A stretch of DNA of 61,496 nucleotides, from positions 1-61,496 of the forward strand of contig DASUTC010000179.1 of NCBI GenBank assembly GCA_036374795.1. The letters are read 5' to 3'. Numbering within the stretch: position 1 is the stretch's first letter; each line of letters begins with the position of its first letter. The position numbers were made by a program, and so were the translations under genes. Origin of the DNA: Herpetosiphonaceae bacterium. GTDB taxonomy: Bacteria; Chloroflexota; Chloroflexia; Chloroflexales; Kallotenuaceae. The notes beneath the pieces are model-generated. The model worked only from the letters and a program-made list of their open reading frames with translations, ran no database searches and had not been told where the DNA came from. Shown in pieces: positions 32,032-41,345 of this stretch.

Positions 32032-34337
32032 CTCTTCATCCATTGCTCAAAGACGCAGCGGGCATCGCGCGGTTCGCGGAAGGGCCACGGCTGCGCGTGC
32101 TCCTCACAACCCCCTCGACAAACGCCACGCTGCGCGCAGAGTCGGACGCAGAGAACGGCGGCGGTAGCTGGGAGATGAGCGGCGGGGTACACGGAGAGGA
32201 CCAACGGACCAACGGACCAACGGACCAAGGGGAGAGCACGGAACTCGAAACCGGGAACGTGGAACTTGAAACGTGGAACGTGGAACTCGAAGCCTGGACC
32301 TGGCGCGCGACGATCCAGCCGGTGGCGGAACGTGTGGGCCGCTGGCGCTGCGATCTGGTGGTCGCGGCTGCAACCAGCGCCGAGGTCGCGCTGACGATCC
32401 GGCTGGAGGAGCTGGGAGCAGAGCCGTACTGGCTGATCCCGGCTACGTTCTACGATGTGAATCGCCCCGCCGACGCGCCCCGGCGCTATCCGCGCTACGG
32501 CTTCGAGGACGATCCGTGGACGGCTGCGGCCTGGTGCTTTTCGGCGGAGCGCGCGGCAGCGCCGTTCGCCTCGGTGCGCACCACGCAGCACAGCGCGGCG
32601 CTGATCGCCGAATCGCCGTACTGGAACGGGGCGATCGTCGGGCTGGGCCTGGATGGAGCGCAGGGCACCAGCCTGCTGCTGCGCTACCCGTACGCCGAGA
32701 CGCCGCGCTCGTACGCGCCCTATCGCCACGACGATTGCGCGCCCGTGGTCACGTGGCAGCCTGTCGCAGCCGGAGAGCAGATCGCGCTCAGCTTTGAGAT
32801 CGTGCTCGACGCGCCCGCGCCGATCTACGCGCCGCTGCTGCGCGACCTGTACGATCGGGCCAGCGCTGCAAATGCGCTGCAAACAAAGCCCTGGATGCCG
32901 ATGGACGCGGCGGCGGCGCTGCTGGCGGATGGCCTCGTGCGCTGGCACTACGATCCTGAGACGGCGACGCTGGCCGAGACAACCGCGTTCGAGCACTACT
33001 TTCGCCAGAATGAGCGGCAGGTCGACCGCCCGACGATGCATGTGGCCTGGCTGTCGGGCATTCCCTCGGCGTTTCCGCTGCTGCGCGAGGGCGGCGCTGC
33101 GGCGGAGGCCGGACGCCGCGTGATCGATCATATTGCCCGCGAGGGCCTGGCTCCCTGCGGCGCGTTCTGGGCGCAGTGGACGCCCCACGGCTGGCGGCGC
33201 TGCTGGTACGGCGGTCCCGATAACTCGTCGGCGTGGATTCAGGCCGCGACGACCGCCGAGGCGACGATCTTTCTGCTTCGCGCTGCGGCCTACGAGCGCG
33301 CCGAGGGCCGACCGCAGCCCGCGTGGGAGGCGGCGGCGCTCAGCAATCTGCGCTTCGTCGCCGAGCGGCAGCGCGCCGACGGCAACCTTGGCTCGTACTA
33401 CGACGCGCACACGGGCGAGGTGGCGATCTGGGACGGCACGCCCGGCGTCAAGTGGATCGCGCCGCTGGTCGAGGGCTGGCATCTGACGGGCGACGATCAT
33501 CTGCTGCGCGTGGCGGAGCGCGCCGCCGCCTACTACGAGCCGTTCGTCTACGGCGATCGGCTGCGCGGCTCGCCCGAAGATGTGCCGCTCGGCCCGACCT
33601 CCGAGGACGGCTACTGCGCGCTGCTGGCCTACTGGAACCTGTACGCCGCGACGAACGATCAGCGCTGGCTGGATGCCGCGCGTCATGCCGCCGACTGGAT
33701 GCTGACGTTTCGCTGGCTGTACAACGTCCGCTTCGATCCGCGCACCTTTCTGGGCCACCTCGACTTTCGCAGCGTCGGCGCGGACCTGGCCTCGCCCTCG
33801 AATCAACATCTGCACACCTACGGCCTGATCGTGCTGCCGGAGCAGCTCAAGCTCTGGCGCGCGACCGGCGATGATTATTATTTCGATACCGCGCGCGCTC
33901 TGCTTGGCTTTGCCCGCCAGACACTCGCCCGCGTCGACGGCGAGTGCAACGCGCGCCGGGGCATGCTGACCGAGCAGTGGTACCACGTCGACTGGACGCA
34001 TCCCAAGGGCGCGATGCTGCCGCTGGCGCACGCCTGGTGCAACGGCCTGGCGATCTACGCCTTTCAGGAGGCCGCCCGCTGGGGTCATCTCTGGCTCGGC
34101 CAGCGCGTCTGGATGCTTGAGCCGTCGGCGCTGGTCGATGCCGACGCGCGGCCCGAACGGGTGCGATTGCGCAATCCCTTTGCCGAGCCGCTCACGCTGC
34201 GGGTGCGATTGCTCGATCCGTGGCGCGCGCTCCGCTGCGATGATCGCCCTCTGGCGCTGGCAGCCGACGATCTCGGCTCCTGGGCTGAGATTACGCTTGA
34301 ATCCAACATGGAGGTGACGCTTGCTCCCCAATCATGA
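32028..34337 (+). CDS. Predicted six-hairpin glycosidase-like protein with a repeat-derived insert
   Basis: 769 residues; family not recognised. The N-terminal part (95-320) looks beta-rich; the part from about 380 to 690 has repeated helices with Trp/Tyr/Glu/Asp-rich loops (GGPDNSSAWIQAATTAEAT, GSYYDAHTGEV, PTSEDGYCALLAYWNLY, SPSNQHLHTYGL) typical of (alpha/alpha)6 toroid glycosidases. Residues about 40-90 are encoded by heptad repeat DNA and contain a seven-residue repeat NVELETW/NVELEAW; this insert should be dispensable. ATGA overlap with the mannosidase. No signal peptide. Likely acts on the same glycan. Confidence 0.7.
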   Translation: MTLHPLLKDAAGIARFAEGPRLRVLLTTPSTNATLRAESDAENGGGSWEMSGGVHGEDQRTNGPTDQGESTELETGNVELETWNVELEAWTWRATIQPVAERVGRWRCDLVVAAATSAEVALTIRLEELGAEPYWLIPATFYDVNRPADAPRRYPRYGFEDDPWTAAAWCFSAERAAAPFASVRTTQHSAALIAESPYWNGAIVGLGLDGAQGTSLLLRYPYAETPRSYAPYRHDDCAPVVTWQPVAAGEQIALSFEIVLDAPAPIYAPLLRDLYDRASAANALQTKPWMPMDAAAALLADGLVRWHYDPETATLAETTAFEHYFRQNERQVDRPTMHVAWLSGIPSAFPLLREGGAAAEAGRRVIDHIAREGLAPCGAFWAQWTPHGWRRCWYGGPDNSSAWIQAATTAEATIFLLRAAAYERAEGRPQPAWEAAALSNLRFVAERQRADGNLGSYYDAHTGEVAIWDGTPGVKWIAPLVEGWHLTGDDHLLRVAERAAAYYEPFVYGDRLRGSPEDVPLGPTSEDGYCALLAYWNLYAATNDQRWLDAARHAADWMLTFRWLYNVRFDPRTFLGHLDFRSVGADLASPSNQHLHTYGLIVLPEQLKLWRATGDDYYFDTARALLGFARQTLARVDGECNARRGMLTEQWYHVDWTHPKGAMLPLAHAWCNGLAIYAFQEAARWGHLWLGQRVWMLEPSALVDADARPERVRLRNPFAEPLTLRVRLLDPWRALRCDDRPLALAADDLGSWAEITLESNMEVTLAPQS
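32190..32295. repeat. Heptad GAAC-type repeat inside a coding region
   Basis: ACCAACGG units (8 bp, four copies, 32204-32230) followed by GGAACTC, GAAACCG, GGAACGT, GGAACTT, GAAACGT, GGAACGT, GGAACTC, GAAGCCT (7 bp each). The frame stays open and the seven-base period gives a seven-residue peptide repeat. Confidence 0.8.
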
Positions 34338-35397
34338 CGATCCGTTCAGCGGCGGGCCGCTGCGCTCGCTGGCTCGTCGCCGGGCCTGCCGCAGCCGCCG
34401 CCTGTCGTCCTTCGATCGCAGCGGCGGCAATGCCGATTTCATCGTAATCCAGCCGGGCGAGACGGCGCTGCTGGGCGAGATCGCGGGCGCTGGCTGCATC
34501 ACGCATATCTGGATGACCTGCGCCTCCAAGGAGGCGGCCTTTCTGCGGCGGCTGGTGCTGCGCATCTGGTGGGACGGCGAGGCCACGCCGAGCGTCGAGG
34601 TGCCGCTTGGCGATTTCTTCGGCGTGGGCCACGGGCGGACGGTGACGTTCGCCTCGCTGCCGTTGCAGATGAGCCCGCAGGATGGTCGCGCGTTCAACTG
34701 CTGGTTTCCGATGCCCTTCGCCAGCGGCGCGCGGATCGAGGTCACGAGCGAGTGCAGCGATCATCCGACGACGCTGTACTATCATGTCGACTACGAGCAG
34801 CACGCGCGCATCCCCGACGATCTGCTGCGCTTCCACGCGCAGTGGCGCTGCGAGCATCCGACGACCGCGACGCTGCCGCTGCGCGATGACAACTTCGACG
34901 AGTGGTTTGCTGGCGGCTCCAACGCCGACGGCAGCGAGAATTATGTCATTCTGGAGGCCGAGGGCGCGGGGCACTACGTCGGCTGCTCGCTCAATGTCTT
35001 CAACGGCCATCCCGACGCGCGCTATAGCTGGTACGGTGAGGGCGACGAGATGATCTTTATCGACGGCGAGGGCTGGCCGCCGAGCATCCACGGCACCGGC
35101 ACCGAGGACTACGCGGGATCGGCGTGGTCGCCCACGCAGCCGTTCTCCGCGCCGTACCACGGCCTGCCGCTGGCGGGCGGCGAGAACTATCGCGGCTGCT
35201 CGACGCTCTACCGCTTCCACATCGAGGACCCGATCGTTTTCGAGCAGGCGATCCGCGTGACGATCGAGCACGGCCACGCCAATCACCGCGCCGACGATGT
35301 TTCGAGCACGGCGTACTGGTATCAGGCCGAGCCGCACGCGCCCTTTCCGGCGCTGCCTGCGGTCGCAGCGCGCCTGCCGAGGGAGGCGGAGGGGTAG
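34321..35397 (+). CDS. DUF2961 / GH172-family protein
   Basis: 358 residues with the DUF2961 pattern: LSSFDRSGGNADF near the start, GAGCITHIWMT, LRIWWDGEATPSVEVPLGDFF, and FIDGEGWPPSIHGTGTEDY with the acidic pair (Glu/Asp). Characterised GH172 members are difructose-anhydride synthases/hydrolases and alpha-D-arabinofuranosidases, often multimeric. Start is TTG at 34321, chosen because GGAGGTG lies 4 bp upstream and no in-frame ATG is near; it overlaps the previous gene by 17 bp. Last gene of the glycan cluster. Probably cytoplasmic, as no signal is seen. Confidence 0.85.
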   Translation: MLPNHDDPFSGGPLRSLARRRACRSRRLSSFDRSGGNADFIVIQPGETALLGEIAGAGCITHIWMTCASKEAAFLRRLVLRIWWDGEATPSVEVPLGDFFGVGHGRTVTFASLPLQMSPQDGRAFNCWFPMPFASGARIEVTSECSDHPTTLYYHVDYEQHARIPDDLLRFHAQWRCEHPTTATLPLRDDNFDEWFAGGSNADGSENYVILEAEGAGHYVGCSLNVFNGHPDARYSWYGEGDEMIFIDGEGWPPSIHGTGTEDYAGSAWSPTQPFSAPYHGLPLAGGENYRGCSTLYRFHIEDPIVFEQAIRVTIEHGHANHRADDVSSTAYWYQAEPHAPFPALPAVAARLPREAEG

Positions 35398-35759
35398 GCC
35401 CTCACCCCGCTTCGCTGCGCTCAGCACCCCGCTCCCACTGCCGTAGGAGAGGAGAGGATCGTGTCTCCGTATGCATGCTCCCCTTGCCTATGCCGCAGGC
35501 CGCGAAGGCGGAAGCCCGCCTGAGCGTGGGGAAGTGCGCGGGTGCCATGCCGGGTGCCCTCTGGGCATGGCACCCGGCATGGCACCCGGCATGGTGAGGC
35601 CCTGCCCGTCCCGCACCGCCGTGTCCCACGTCATTGCCCCTCTCCTATCGCATTGGGAGAGGGGCGGCGCGGCAGCGCCGGGGTGAGGGCCTGCTCCACA
35701 TCTCCCCCTCGCCTATCGCAATGGGAGAGGGGCGGGTGCCCTCTGGACATGGAGAGGGC
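35398..35759. repeat. Palindromic GC-rich repeat block downstream of the glycan cluster
   Basis: No gene in 362 bp. It contains a perfect 20-bp stem (35539-35558 with 35569-35588, 10-nt loop), built on CGGGTGCCATGC/GCATGGCACCCG words that also repeat in tandem. CCCCTCTCC (35637-35645) pairs with GGAGAGGGG (35656-35664), and a second, slightly changed copy lies around 35703-35735. GGTGAGGGCC follows each. Related words recur at 47960-48050. The first stem may end transcription of the glycan operon. Confidence 0.7.
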
Positions 35760-38240
35760 CTACACCGCCCGCATGACACCGCCCTCCTTGAGCAAGCCCT
35801 CGATCGCATCCCGATCGAGCGGCGGCGCGAAGAAATAGCCCTGCCCGCCGTCGCAGCCCCAGGCCCGAAGCTGCCGATACTGCGCCTCCGTCTCCACGCC
35901 CTCGCCGACCACCCGCATCCCCAGGTTATGCGCCAGCGCGATGATCGTCCGCACGATCTCCGCGTTTTCGGGATTATCCAGATCCTTGACGAACGACTGA
36001 TCGATCTTGAGCACGCTGATCGGCAGGCGGCGCAGCAGGCTCAGCGACGAGTAGCCCGTTCCGAAATCATCCAGCGCGAGCTGCGTGCCGCGCGTGCGCA
36101 GATGATCGAGGATCGTGCGGGCGATACTGCTCGTCTCCATCAGCATACTCTCGGTGATCTCCATCCGCACACAGTCCACACCGACGTGCGTCTCGCTCAG
36201 CGTCAGATCGATCTGATCGAGCAGCAGCGTGTCGATAAGCTGGCGTCCCGACAGATTCACATTCACCGTCAAGGCGGCATGGCCGGGGAACAGCGCATGC
36301 CACGCGCCCAGTTGCCGACACGCCTCCCGCAGCACCCAGGCCCCGATCGGCACGATCAGCCCCGTCTCCTCCGCGACGTTCAGAAACGCCGCCGGGTAGA
36401 GCAGCCCATGCTGCGGATGCTGCCAGCGCACCAGCGCCTCAAGCCCGGTGATTGCCCCCGACTGAAGATCGACGATCGGCTGGTAGTGCAGCACAAACTC
36501 GCGGCGCTCGACGGCGTTACGCAGATCGGTTTCAAGCCGAAGCCGCTCGCGCACCAGCACATGCATCTCCTGATTGAAGAACTGATAGGCCGCCCGCCCG
36601 CCGTGCTTGGCATGATACAGCGCGCTATCGGCGTCGCGCATCATCGTCTGAGCATCGGTATAGCCCGCCGAGCTGAGCGCAATCCCGATGCTGGTCGAGG
36701 CGAACAGCTCATGGCCCTCAAGCGAGAACGGCACCTTAAGCACATGCTGAATGCGCTCCGCCACGCGCACCGCATCGCTCTTATCGGTAATCCCGTCGAG
36801 CAGAATCGTAAACTCGTCGCCGCCGAGCCGCGCCAGCGTATCGCCGGTGCGCAGGCACGACTCCAGACGATGCGCCAGGGCGCGCAGCAGATCATCGCCC
36901 ACGGCATGGCCCAGGCTGTCGTTGATCGTCTTGAAGTGATCCAGATCCAGAAACAGCAGCGCGCACTGATAGGTCGGATGGCGCTGCGCATAGTCCAGCG
37001 CGTGGTGCAGCCGATCGAGAAAGAGCGTGCGATTGGGCAGGCCCGTCAGCGCATCGTGAAGCGCATCATGCCGCAGTTGATCCTCGGCCTGCTTATGCGC
37101 GGTAATATCGGTGATCGATCCGGCCATCCGCACGGGCAAGCCCGCCTGATCGCGCACCACCAGGCCGCGTACCAGCATCCAGCGATACGTGCCGTCGGCG
37201 TGACGTATGCGCTGCTCGATCTCCAGGCGCGGCGCGGGACCGTGCAGATACTCGGTGATCGCGGTATGCAGCGCCTCGCGATCCTCAGGATGGACCCGAT
37301 CAAACCACTCGTCGGGCTTGCCGCCGACCTCATGCTCGGCATGGCCGAGCATCGACTTCCAGCGCGGCGAGTAATAGATCCTATCGGATTGCAGATCCCA
37401 ATCCCACAGCCCGTCGTTGGCGCCCTGCGCAGCCAGCGCGTAGCGCTCCTCGCTGGCCCGCAGCGCCTCCTCGGCGGCCTTGCGCTCCGTCACATCGCGG
37501 AACACGATCACTACGCCCGTAATCTTGCCGTAGTCGTCGCGGATCGGCGCGGCGGTATCATCCACCGCAATCTGGTGTCCATCCCGCGCCACGAGCATCG
37601 TCTCATCGTCCAGCTCGATGGTCATCCCGTCGTGCAGCACGCGCGGCACCAGATCCTCCACCGGCTGGCGCGTCGTCGCCGAGATCAGGCACAGCACCTC
37701 GGCGACGGGACGACCCACCGCCGTATCCTGCAACCACATCGTGAGCTGCTCGGCCTTGGGATTCATAAAGCTGATCGTACCGGACGTATCGGTCGTAATC
37801 ACCGCATCGCCGATGCTCGTCAGCGTCGCCGAAAGCCAGCGCTCAAGCTGGTGCAGCTTGCGCTCGATCTGATCCTTGTAGAGCGCCATCTCGATCTGAA
37901 TATGCAGCTCGCGCTCCTCAAAAGGCTTCAGCACATAGCCGTACGGCTCCGTCAGCTTGGCCCGCTGAAGCGTTGCGGTATCGGCGTGCGCCGTGAGATA
38001 GATCACCGGAATGCCGAATTGCCGACGCAGCCGCTCGGCAGCGTCGATGCCGTCGAGCGCTCCTTGCAGCTTAATATCCATCAGCGCCAGATCGGGCCGC
38101 GCCCTGGCAGCCTGGTCCAGCGCCTCCTCGCCGGATGCGACCAGCGCCGCCACGCAGTACCCCAGCCGCTCCAGAGTCTCCCGAAGGTCGAGCGCGATGA
38201 TCTGCTCATCTTCGACCACCATGATCCGCGTTCGCGTCAT
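35760..38240 (-). CDS. Receiver-PAS-PAS-GGDEF-EAL cyclic-di-GMP protein
   Basis: 826 residues: receiver (5-120, Asp55 in LALMDIKL, Lys in VLKPFE), two PAS domains (about 133-255 and 262-385), GGDEF (about 395-555) with intact GGDEF and inhibitory-site RTGD five residues before it, then EAL (about 575-815) with EALVRW, NVNLSGRQL, EITESML, DDFGTGYSS, KIDQSF and EGVETEAQ. Both catalytic centres look intact, so it could make or break c-di-GMP. The ATG overlaps the stop of the upstream kinase (ATGA), so that kinase is its likely phosphodonor. Confidence 0.92.
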   Translation of the reverse strand: MTRTRIMVVEDEQIIALDLRETLERLGYCVAALVASGEEALDQAARARPDLALMDIKLQGALDGIDAAERLRRQFGIPVIYLTAHADTATLQRAKLTEPYGYVLKPFEERELHIQIEMALYKDQIERKLHQLERWLSATLTSIGDAVITTDTSGTISFMNPKAEQLTMWLQDTAVGRPVAEVLCLISATTRQPVEDLVPRVLHDGMTIELDDETMLVARDGHQIAVDDTAAPIRDDYGKITGVVIVFRDVTERKAAEEALRASEERYALAAQGANDGLWDWDLQSDRIYYSPRWKSMLGHAEHEVGGKPDEWFDRVHPEDREALHTAITEYLHGPAPRLEIEQRIRHADGTYRWMLVRGLVVRDQAGLPVRMAGSITDITAHKQAEDQLRHDALHDALTGLPNRTLFLDRLHHALDYAQRHPTYQCALLFLDLDHFKTINDSLGHAVGDDLLRALAHRLESCLRTGDTLARLGGDEFTILLDGITDKSDAVRVAERIQHVLKVPFSLEGHELFASTSIGIALSSAGYTDAQTMMRDADSALYHAKHGGRAAYQFFNQEMHVLVRERLRLETDLRNAVERREFVLHYQPIVDLQSGAITGLEALVRWQHPQHGLLYPAAFLNVAEETGLIVPIGAWVLREACRQLGAWHALFPGHAALTVNVNLSGRQLIDTLLLDQIDLTLSETHVGVDCVRMEITESMLMETSSIARTILDHLRTRGTQLALDDFGTGYSSLSLLRRLPISVLKIDQSFVKDLDNPENAEIVRTIIALAHNLGMRVVGEGVETEAQYRQLRAWGCDGGQGYFFAPPLDRDAIEGLLKEGGVMRAV

Positions 38241-40048
38241 AGCGCGCCCTCCTTGATCGAAACGACGACGGTCGTGCCGGAATCGGAGAAGAACCGCACG
38301 CTTCCATGCAACTGCCGGACCAGCGCATGAACCAGCCGCAGGCCAAGCGTCTGCGGACGATCCACATCCAGCGTATCGGGCAGGCCGATGCCGTTATCGC
38401 GCACCGTCAGCGCCAGCGTCCCCGTGTCGGACTGAACATCGATCATGATCTCGCCGCCCCGGCTGCCGGGAAACGCATACTTCAGCGCATTCGACACCAG
38501 CTCGTTGATGATCAGCCCCAGCGGAACCGCGCGCTCGATGTCGAGCGGCAGCTTGCTGGCGCTGATGCGCAGATCGATCGTGCCGCCGCGCTCGCCATAC
38601 GCGCGCAGCAAAAAATCCGTCAAGCTTTTGAGATAGTCCGCAAAATCGATATGCGCAACATCATGTGTCTGGTAGAGCTTCTCGTGTACCAGCGCCATCG
38701 AGCGCACCCGATGCTGGCTGTCGCGGAAGAGTTCGAGCACATCGGGATCGCGGAGCTGGCTGGCCTGAAGCTTCAGCAGGCTGGAGATCACCTGCAAATT
38801 ATTCTTGACGCGGTGATGAATCTCGGCCAGCAGAATCTCCTTCTCTTTCAGCGTCGCACGGATCTGCTCGTCGGCCTGCTTGCGCTCGGTAATATCCTGC
38901 GCAATGCCCACCGACTGGAGCACCCGCCCATCCACATCGCGCGTGAAGACGACATCGCGGCTATAAAACCAGCGCCAGGTGCCATCTGCCCGCCGCAGCC
39001 GAAACTCCGTCTCGACAACTTCGTTATCCTGCGCGCGTCGCAGGCGCTCCACAGAATCCAGCAGTTGCGGAAAATCGTCGGGATGGCGGATCAGCGTGCC
39101 AAACATCGCGCCCATCGCCTGCACCTCGGCGGGCGTATAGCCCAGGACCGCAGCGGGCGTGCGATTCTCGTACACGTGTCGCAGCCTGTCCAGATCGAGC
39201 ACATACACCATATCCGGCGTCGTCTCGACGATCGAATTGGCAAAGCGTCGGCTTTCTTCCAGCGCGGCCTCGGCGGCTTTACGCGGCGTAATATCCTGAA
39301 TCTGGGCAATAAAATACCAGGGCTGTCCCGCGTCGTTCCGCACCAGCGAGCCGCTTAACAAGATCCATACCACGTCGCCGCACTTATGAATATAGCGCTT
39401 TTCCATCTGGTAGGTGCGAATTTCACCACCTAGCAACTGCCGCATATACGACAGATCGGCCTTGAGATCGTCGGGATAGGTGATCGCCTGGAAGGTCGTC
39501 GCCAGCAGCTCGTGCTCGGAGTAGCCGGTGATGTCGCAGAGCGACTGGTTGACCTGGAGAAAGCGGCCATCCAGATCGACGAGCGCCATACCGATTGCGG
39601 CATCGTCGAAGGCGCGCCGAAAGCCCTCCTCGCTGGCGCGCAGCGCGACCTCGGCCTGCTTCTGCCAGGTCGTATCGCGAAACAGGATCATCGCGCTCTG
39701 CACCCGGGCAATGTCGGGATCGAGCGGACGGACGCTCACCGTCAGCCACAGGTTGCCCGGCACATCGGCGGCGCGCACAAAGAAATCGCGCGCGTCGATC
39801 GTCTCGCCGCGCAGCGCGCGGGCCGATGGCAAGTCATCGGACGCGATCGGCGTCACCGTATCGACATCGTACAGCCGATACATGGCGAAGACCTCGTCGA
39901 TCGTTCCGGCGGCGGTATGCCGAGGCAGGATCTCCTTCGCCGCGCGGTTCGACAGCAACATCTTGCCGGTGATATCGAAGACCAGCACGCCGCCGACCAT
40001 GCTATCCAGCACCAGGCGCAAAATAGCCTGCTGTTGCTCTAGCTCCAC
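38237..40048 (-). CDS. PAS-repeat sensor histidine kinase, HisKA_2 type
   Basis: 603 residues, soluble. Three PAS-like domains (about 8-130, 140-262, 268-390, the later ones ending in QDITPRK and QDITERK), then the HisKA_2 H-box LLAEIHHRVKNNLQVISSLL (phospho-acceptor His) and HATPase_c with NELVSNALKYAF and DNGIGLP. This class usually works with receivers that lack DNA-binding domains, matching the c-di-GMP partner next door. GTG start at 40048 with GGAG at 7 bp; no in-frame ATG fits. Confidence 0.9.
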   Translation of the reverse strand: MELEQQQAILRLVLDSMVGGVLVFDITGKMLLSNRAAKEILPRHTAAGTIDEVFAMYRLYDVDTVTPIASDDLPSARALRGETIDARDFFVRAADVPGNLWLTVSVRPLDPDIARVQSAMILFRDTTWQKQAEVALRASEEGFRRAFDDAAIGMALVDLDGRFLQVNQSLCDITGYSEHELLATTFQAITYPDDLKADLSYMRQLLGGEIRTYQMEKRYIHKCGDVVWILLSGSLVRNDAGQPWYFIAQIQDITPRKAAEAALEESRRFANSIVETTPDMVYVLDLDRLRHVYENRTPAAVLGYTPAEVQAMGAMFGTLIRHPDDFPQLLDSVERLRRAQDNEVVETEFRLRRADGTWRWFYSRDVVFTRDVDGRVLQSVGIAQDITERKQADEQIRATLKEKEILLAEIHHRVKNNLQVISSLLKLQASQLRDPDVLELFRDSQHRVRSMALVHEKLYQTHDVAHIDFADYLKSLTDFLLRAYGERGGTIDLRISASKLPLDIERAVPLGLIINELVSNALKYAFPGSRGGEIMIDVQSDTGTLALTVRDNGIGLPDTLDVDRPQTLGLRLVHALVRQLHGSVRFFSDSGTTVVVSIKEGAL

Positions 40049-40558
40049 GGCGGCGCTCCATGATCGGCAGGGCCGGGCAGCGGAGGCTTCCAGACGAAGC
40101 AGACGCCGCGTTGAAGGGCGGGGAAGAGCCGCTGTTGCGGAGCTAATCGCATACGATTCTCCGAGTGCATGCCAGGAGCGAGATAGCGAGTGACGGCTAA
40201 CATGTCATCTCGGTGTGGCTCGTGCAGAACCGAGGCGCGTCTGGGGGAGCCAGCGCGTGCGATGCTGCATCGGCAAGAGAAATACTTGGGCGACGCTCCT
40301 GCCCAACGTGTACCCGCGTGGTCTGGCAGCAGATGCGTCATGTAGAGCAGATGCGCTGCGCAGGCGTGATGTGGTTAGGCGTACAGCGCACGAGGGGTTT
40401 TCCGTTCGACGGCGGTACTATAACATACTACTACAGTGCTGCAAAGATCAAGCCGGGTTAAACCGAGTGAGCGCATCGAGCGGCTGAGCGACAGCCGCGC
40501 GACCGGGAGTACAATGTACCAGGAGCTAGCGCGCGCGTCGGCGCTGACAGGAGGATCC
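40049..40558. other. Intergenic region between divergent kinase and SDR genes
   Basis: 510 bp with no convincing gene; short frames (for example 40039-40341 minus) have no recognisable features. AT-rich stretch at 40421-40440 (TACTATAACATACTACTAC) may hold a promoter. GTACAATGTAC (40509-40519) is a perfect 11-bp palindrome containing a TACAAT -10-like hexamer, 40 bp before the SDR start; it may be an operator. Confidence 0.35.
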
Positions 40559-41296
40559 ATGCCCGACTATGGCCTGACCAACAAGGTCGCGCTCGTGACC
40601 GGCGGCAATACCGGCATCGGCGCGGCGATCGTGCGCGCGCTGGCGGCGGAAGGCGCGGCTGTGTGCATCGCGTACTATCGCGCGCCTGAGCAGGCGGAGT
40701 CGCTTGTCGCCGCGCTGCGCGCGGGCGGCACATCAGCGCATGCCTACCAGATCGATCTGGGCGATCCCGCCGCGATCCCGCCGCTGTTCGATTGGATCGA
40801 GCGCGCGCTGGGTCCGGCGCAGATCCTGATCAACAACGCCGCCCACTCGGAGCGCGACGGCTGGCAGGCGCTCGCGGCAGCCTCGCTCGACCGGCATTAC
40901 GCGGTGAATGCCCGCGCTACCGCGCTGCTGACGACGGAGTTTGCGCAGCGCTATCCCGGCGGCGCGGGCGGTCGCGTGATCAATCTCACGTCGGGCCAGG
41001 GCCTCGGCGCGATGCCCGGCGAGCTGGCGTATGTCGCCAGCAAAGGCGCGATCGAAGCGCTGACCGTGACGTTTGCCGCAGAGCTTGCGCCGCTCGGCCT
41101 GACGGTCAACGCGGTCGATCCCGGCATCACCGACACCGGCTGGATCGACGACGATCTTCGCGCCGCGCTGCTGGCCCGCGCGCCCTTCGGTCGGATCGGC
41201 ACGCCTGAGGACGCGGCCCGGCTGATCCTGTTCCTGGCATCGGCGCAGGCGGGCTGGATCACGGGCCAGATCATCCGCTCGCGCGGTGGGTTTTGA
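40559..41296 (+). CDS. Short-chain dehydrogenase/reductase, FabG-like
   Basis: 245 residues: NAD(P) motif TGGNTGIG (14-21), INNAAH, and catalytic Ser/Tyr/Lys in NLTSGQGLG...AYVASKGA, then PGITDTGW. Classical 3-oxoacyl-ACP-reductase-like SDR; no acyl-carrier genes adjoin, so the true substrate is open. The ATG at 40559 has AGGAGG at 4-5 bp; a longer upstream frame is not supported. The end is followed by heptad repeat. Confidence 0.85.
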   Translation: MPDYGLTNKVALVTGGNTGIGAAIVRALAAEGAAVCIAYYRAPEQAESLVAALRAGGTSAHAYQIDLGDPAAIPPLFDWIERALGPAQILINNAAHSERDGWQALAAASLDRHYAVNARATALLTTEFAQRYPGGAGGRVINLTSGQGLGAMPGELAYVASKGAIEALTVTFAAELAPLGLTVNAVDPGITDTGWIDDDLRAALLARAPFGRIGTPEDAARLILFLASAQAGWITGQIIRSRGGF

Positions 41297-41345
41297 GTTT
41301 CGCGTTTCAAGTTTCGAGTCCATCGAACTTTGAACCTGGAGCTTT
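41297..41345. repeat. Heptad GAAC-type repeat
   Basis: GAGTTTC, GCGTTTC, AAGTTTC, GAGTCCA, then TCGAACT, TTGAACC, TGGAGC: seven-base units in both orientations between two convergent genes. Confidence 0.65.

Noticed and set aside
31911-34331. Minus-strand open frame of 806 codons
   Set aside because: Antisense to the mannosidase end and the six-hairpin-like gene; Arg/Ala-rich without motifs and no SD.
35539-35588. Long stem considered as end of an insertion sequence
   Set aside because: No transposase frame or target-site duplication nearby. It is better explained as a palindromic repeat or terminator.
35634-38330. Plus-strand open frame of 898 codons
   Set aside because: It lies antisense to the receiver-PAS-GGDEF-EAL gene, whose motifs are intact. 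The composition (Arg, His, Gln, Leu rich, no domain) is that of a GC-driven shadow frame.
40039-40341. 100-codon minus-strand frame
   Set aside because: Overlaps the start of the histidine kinase gene, no SD, no recognisable pattern.
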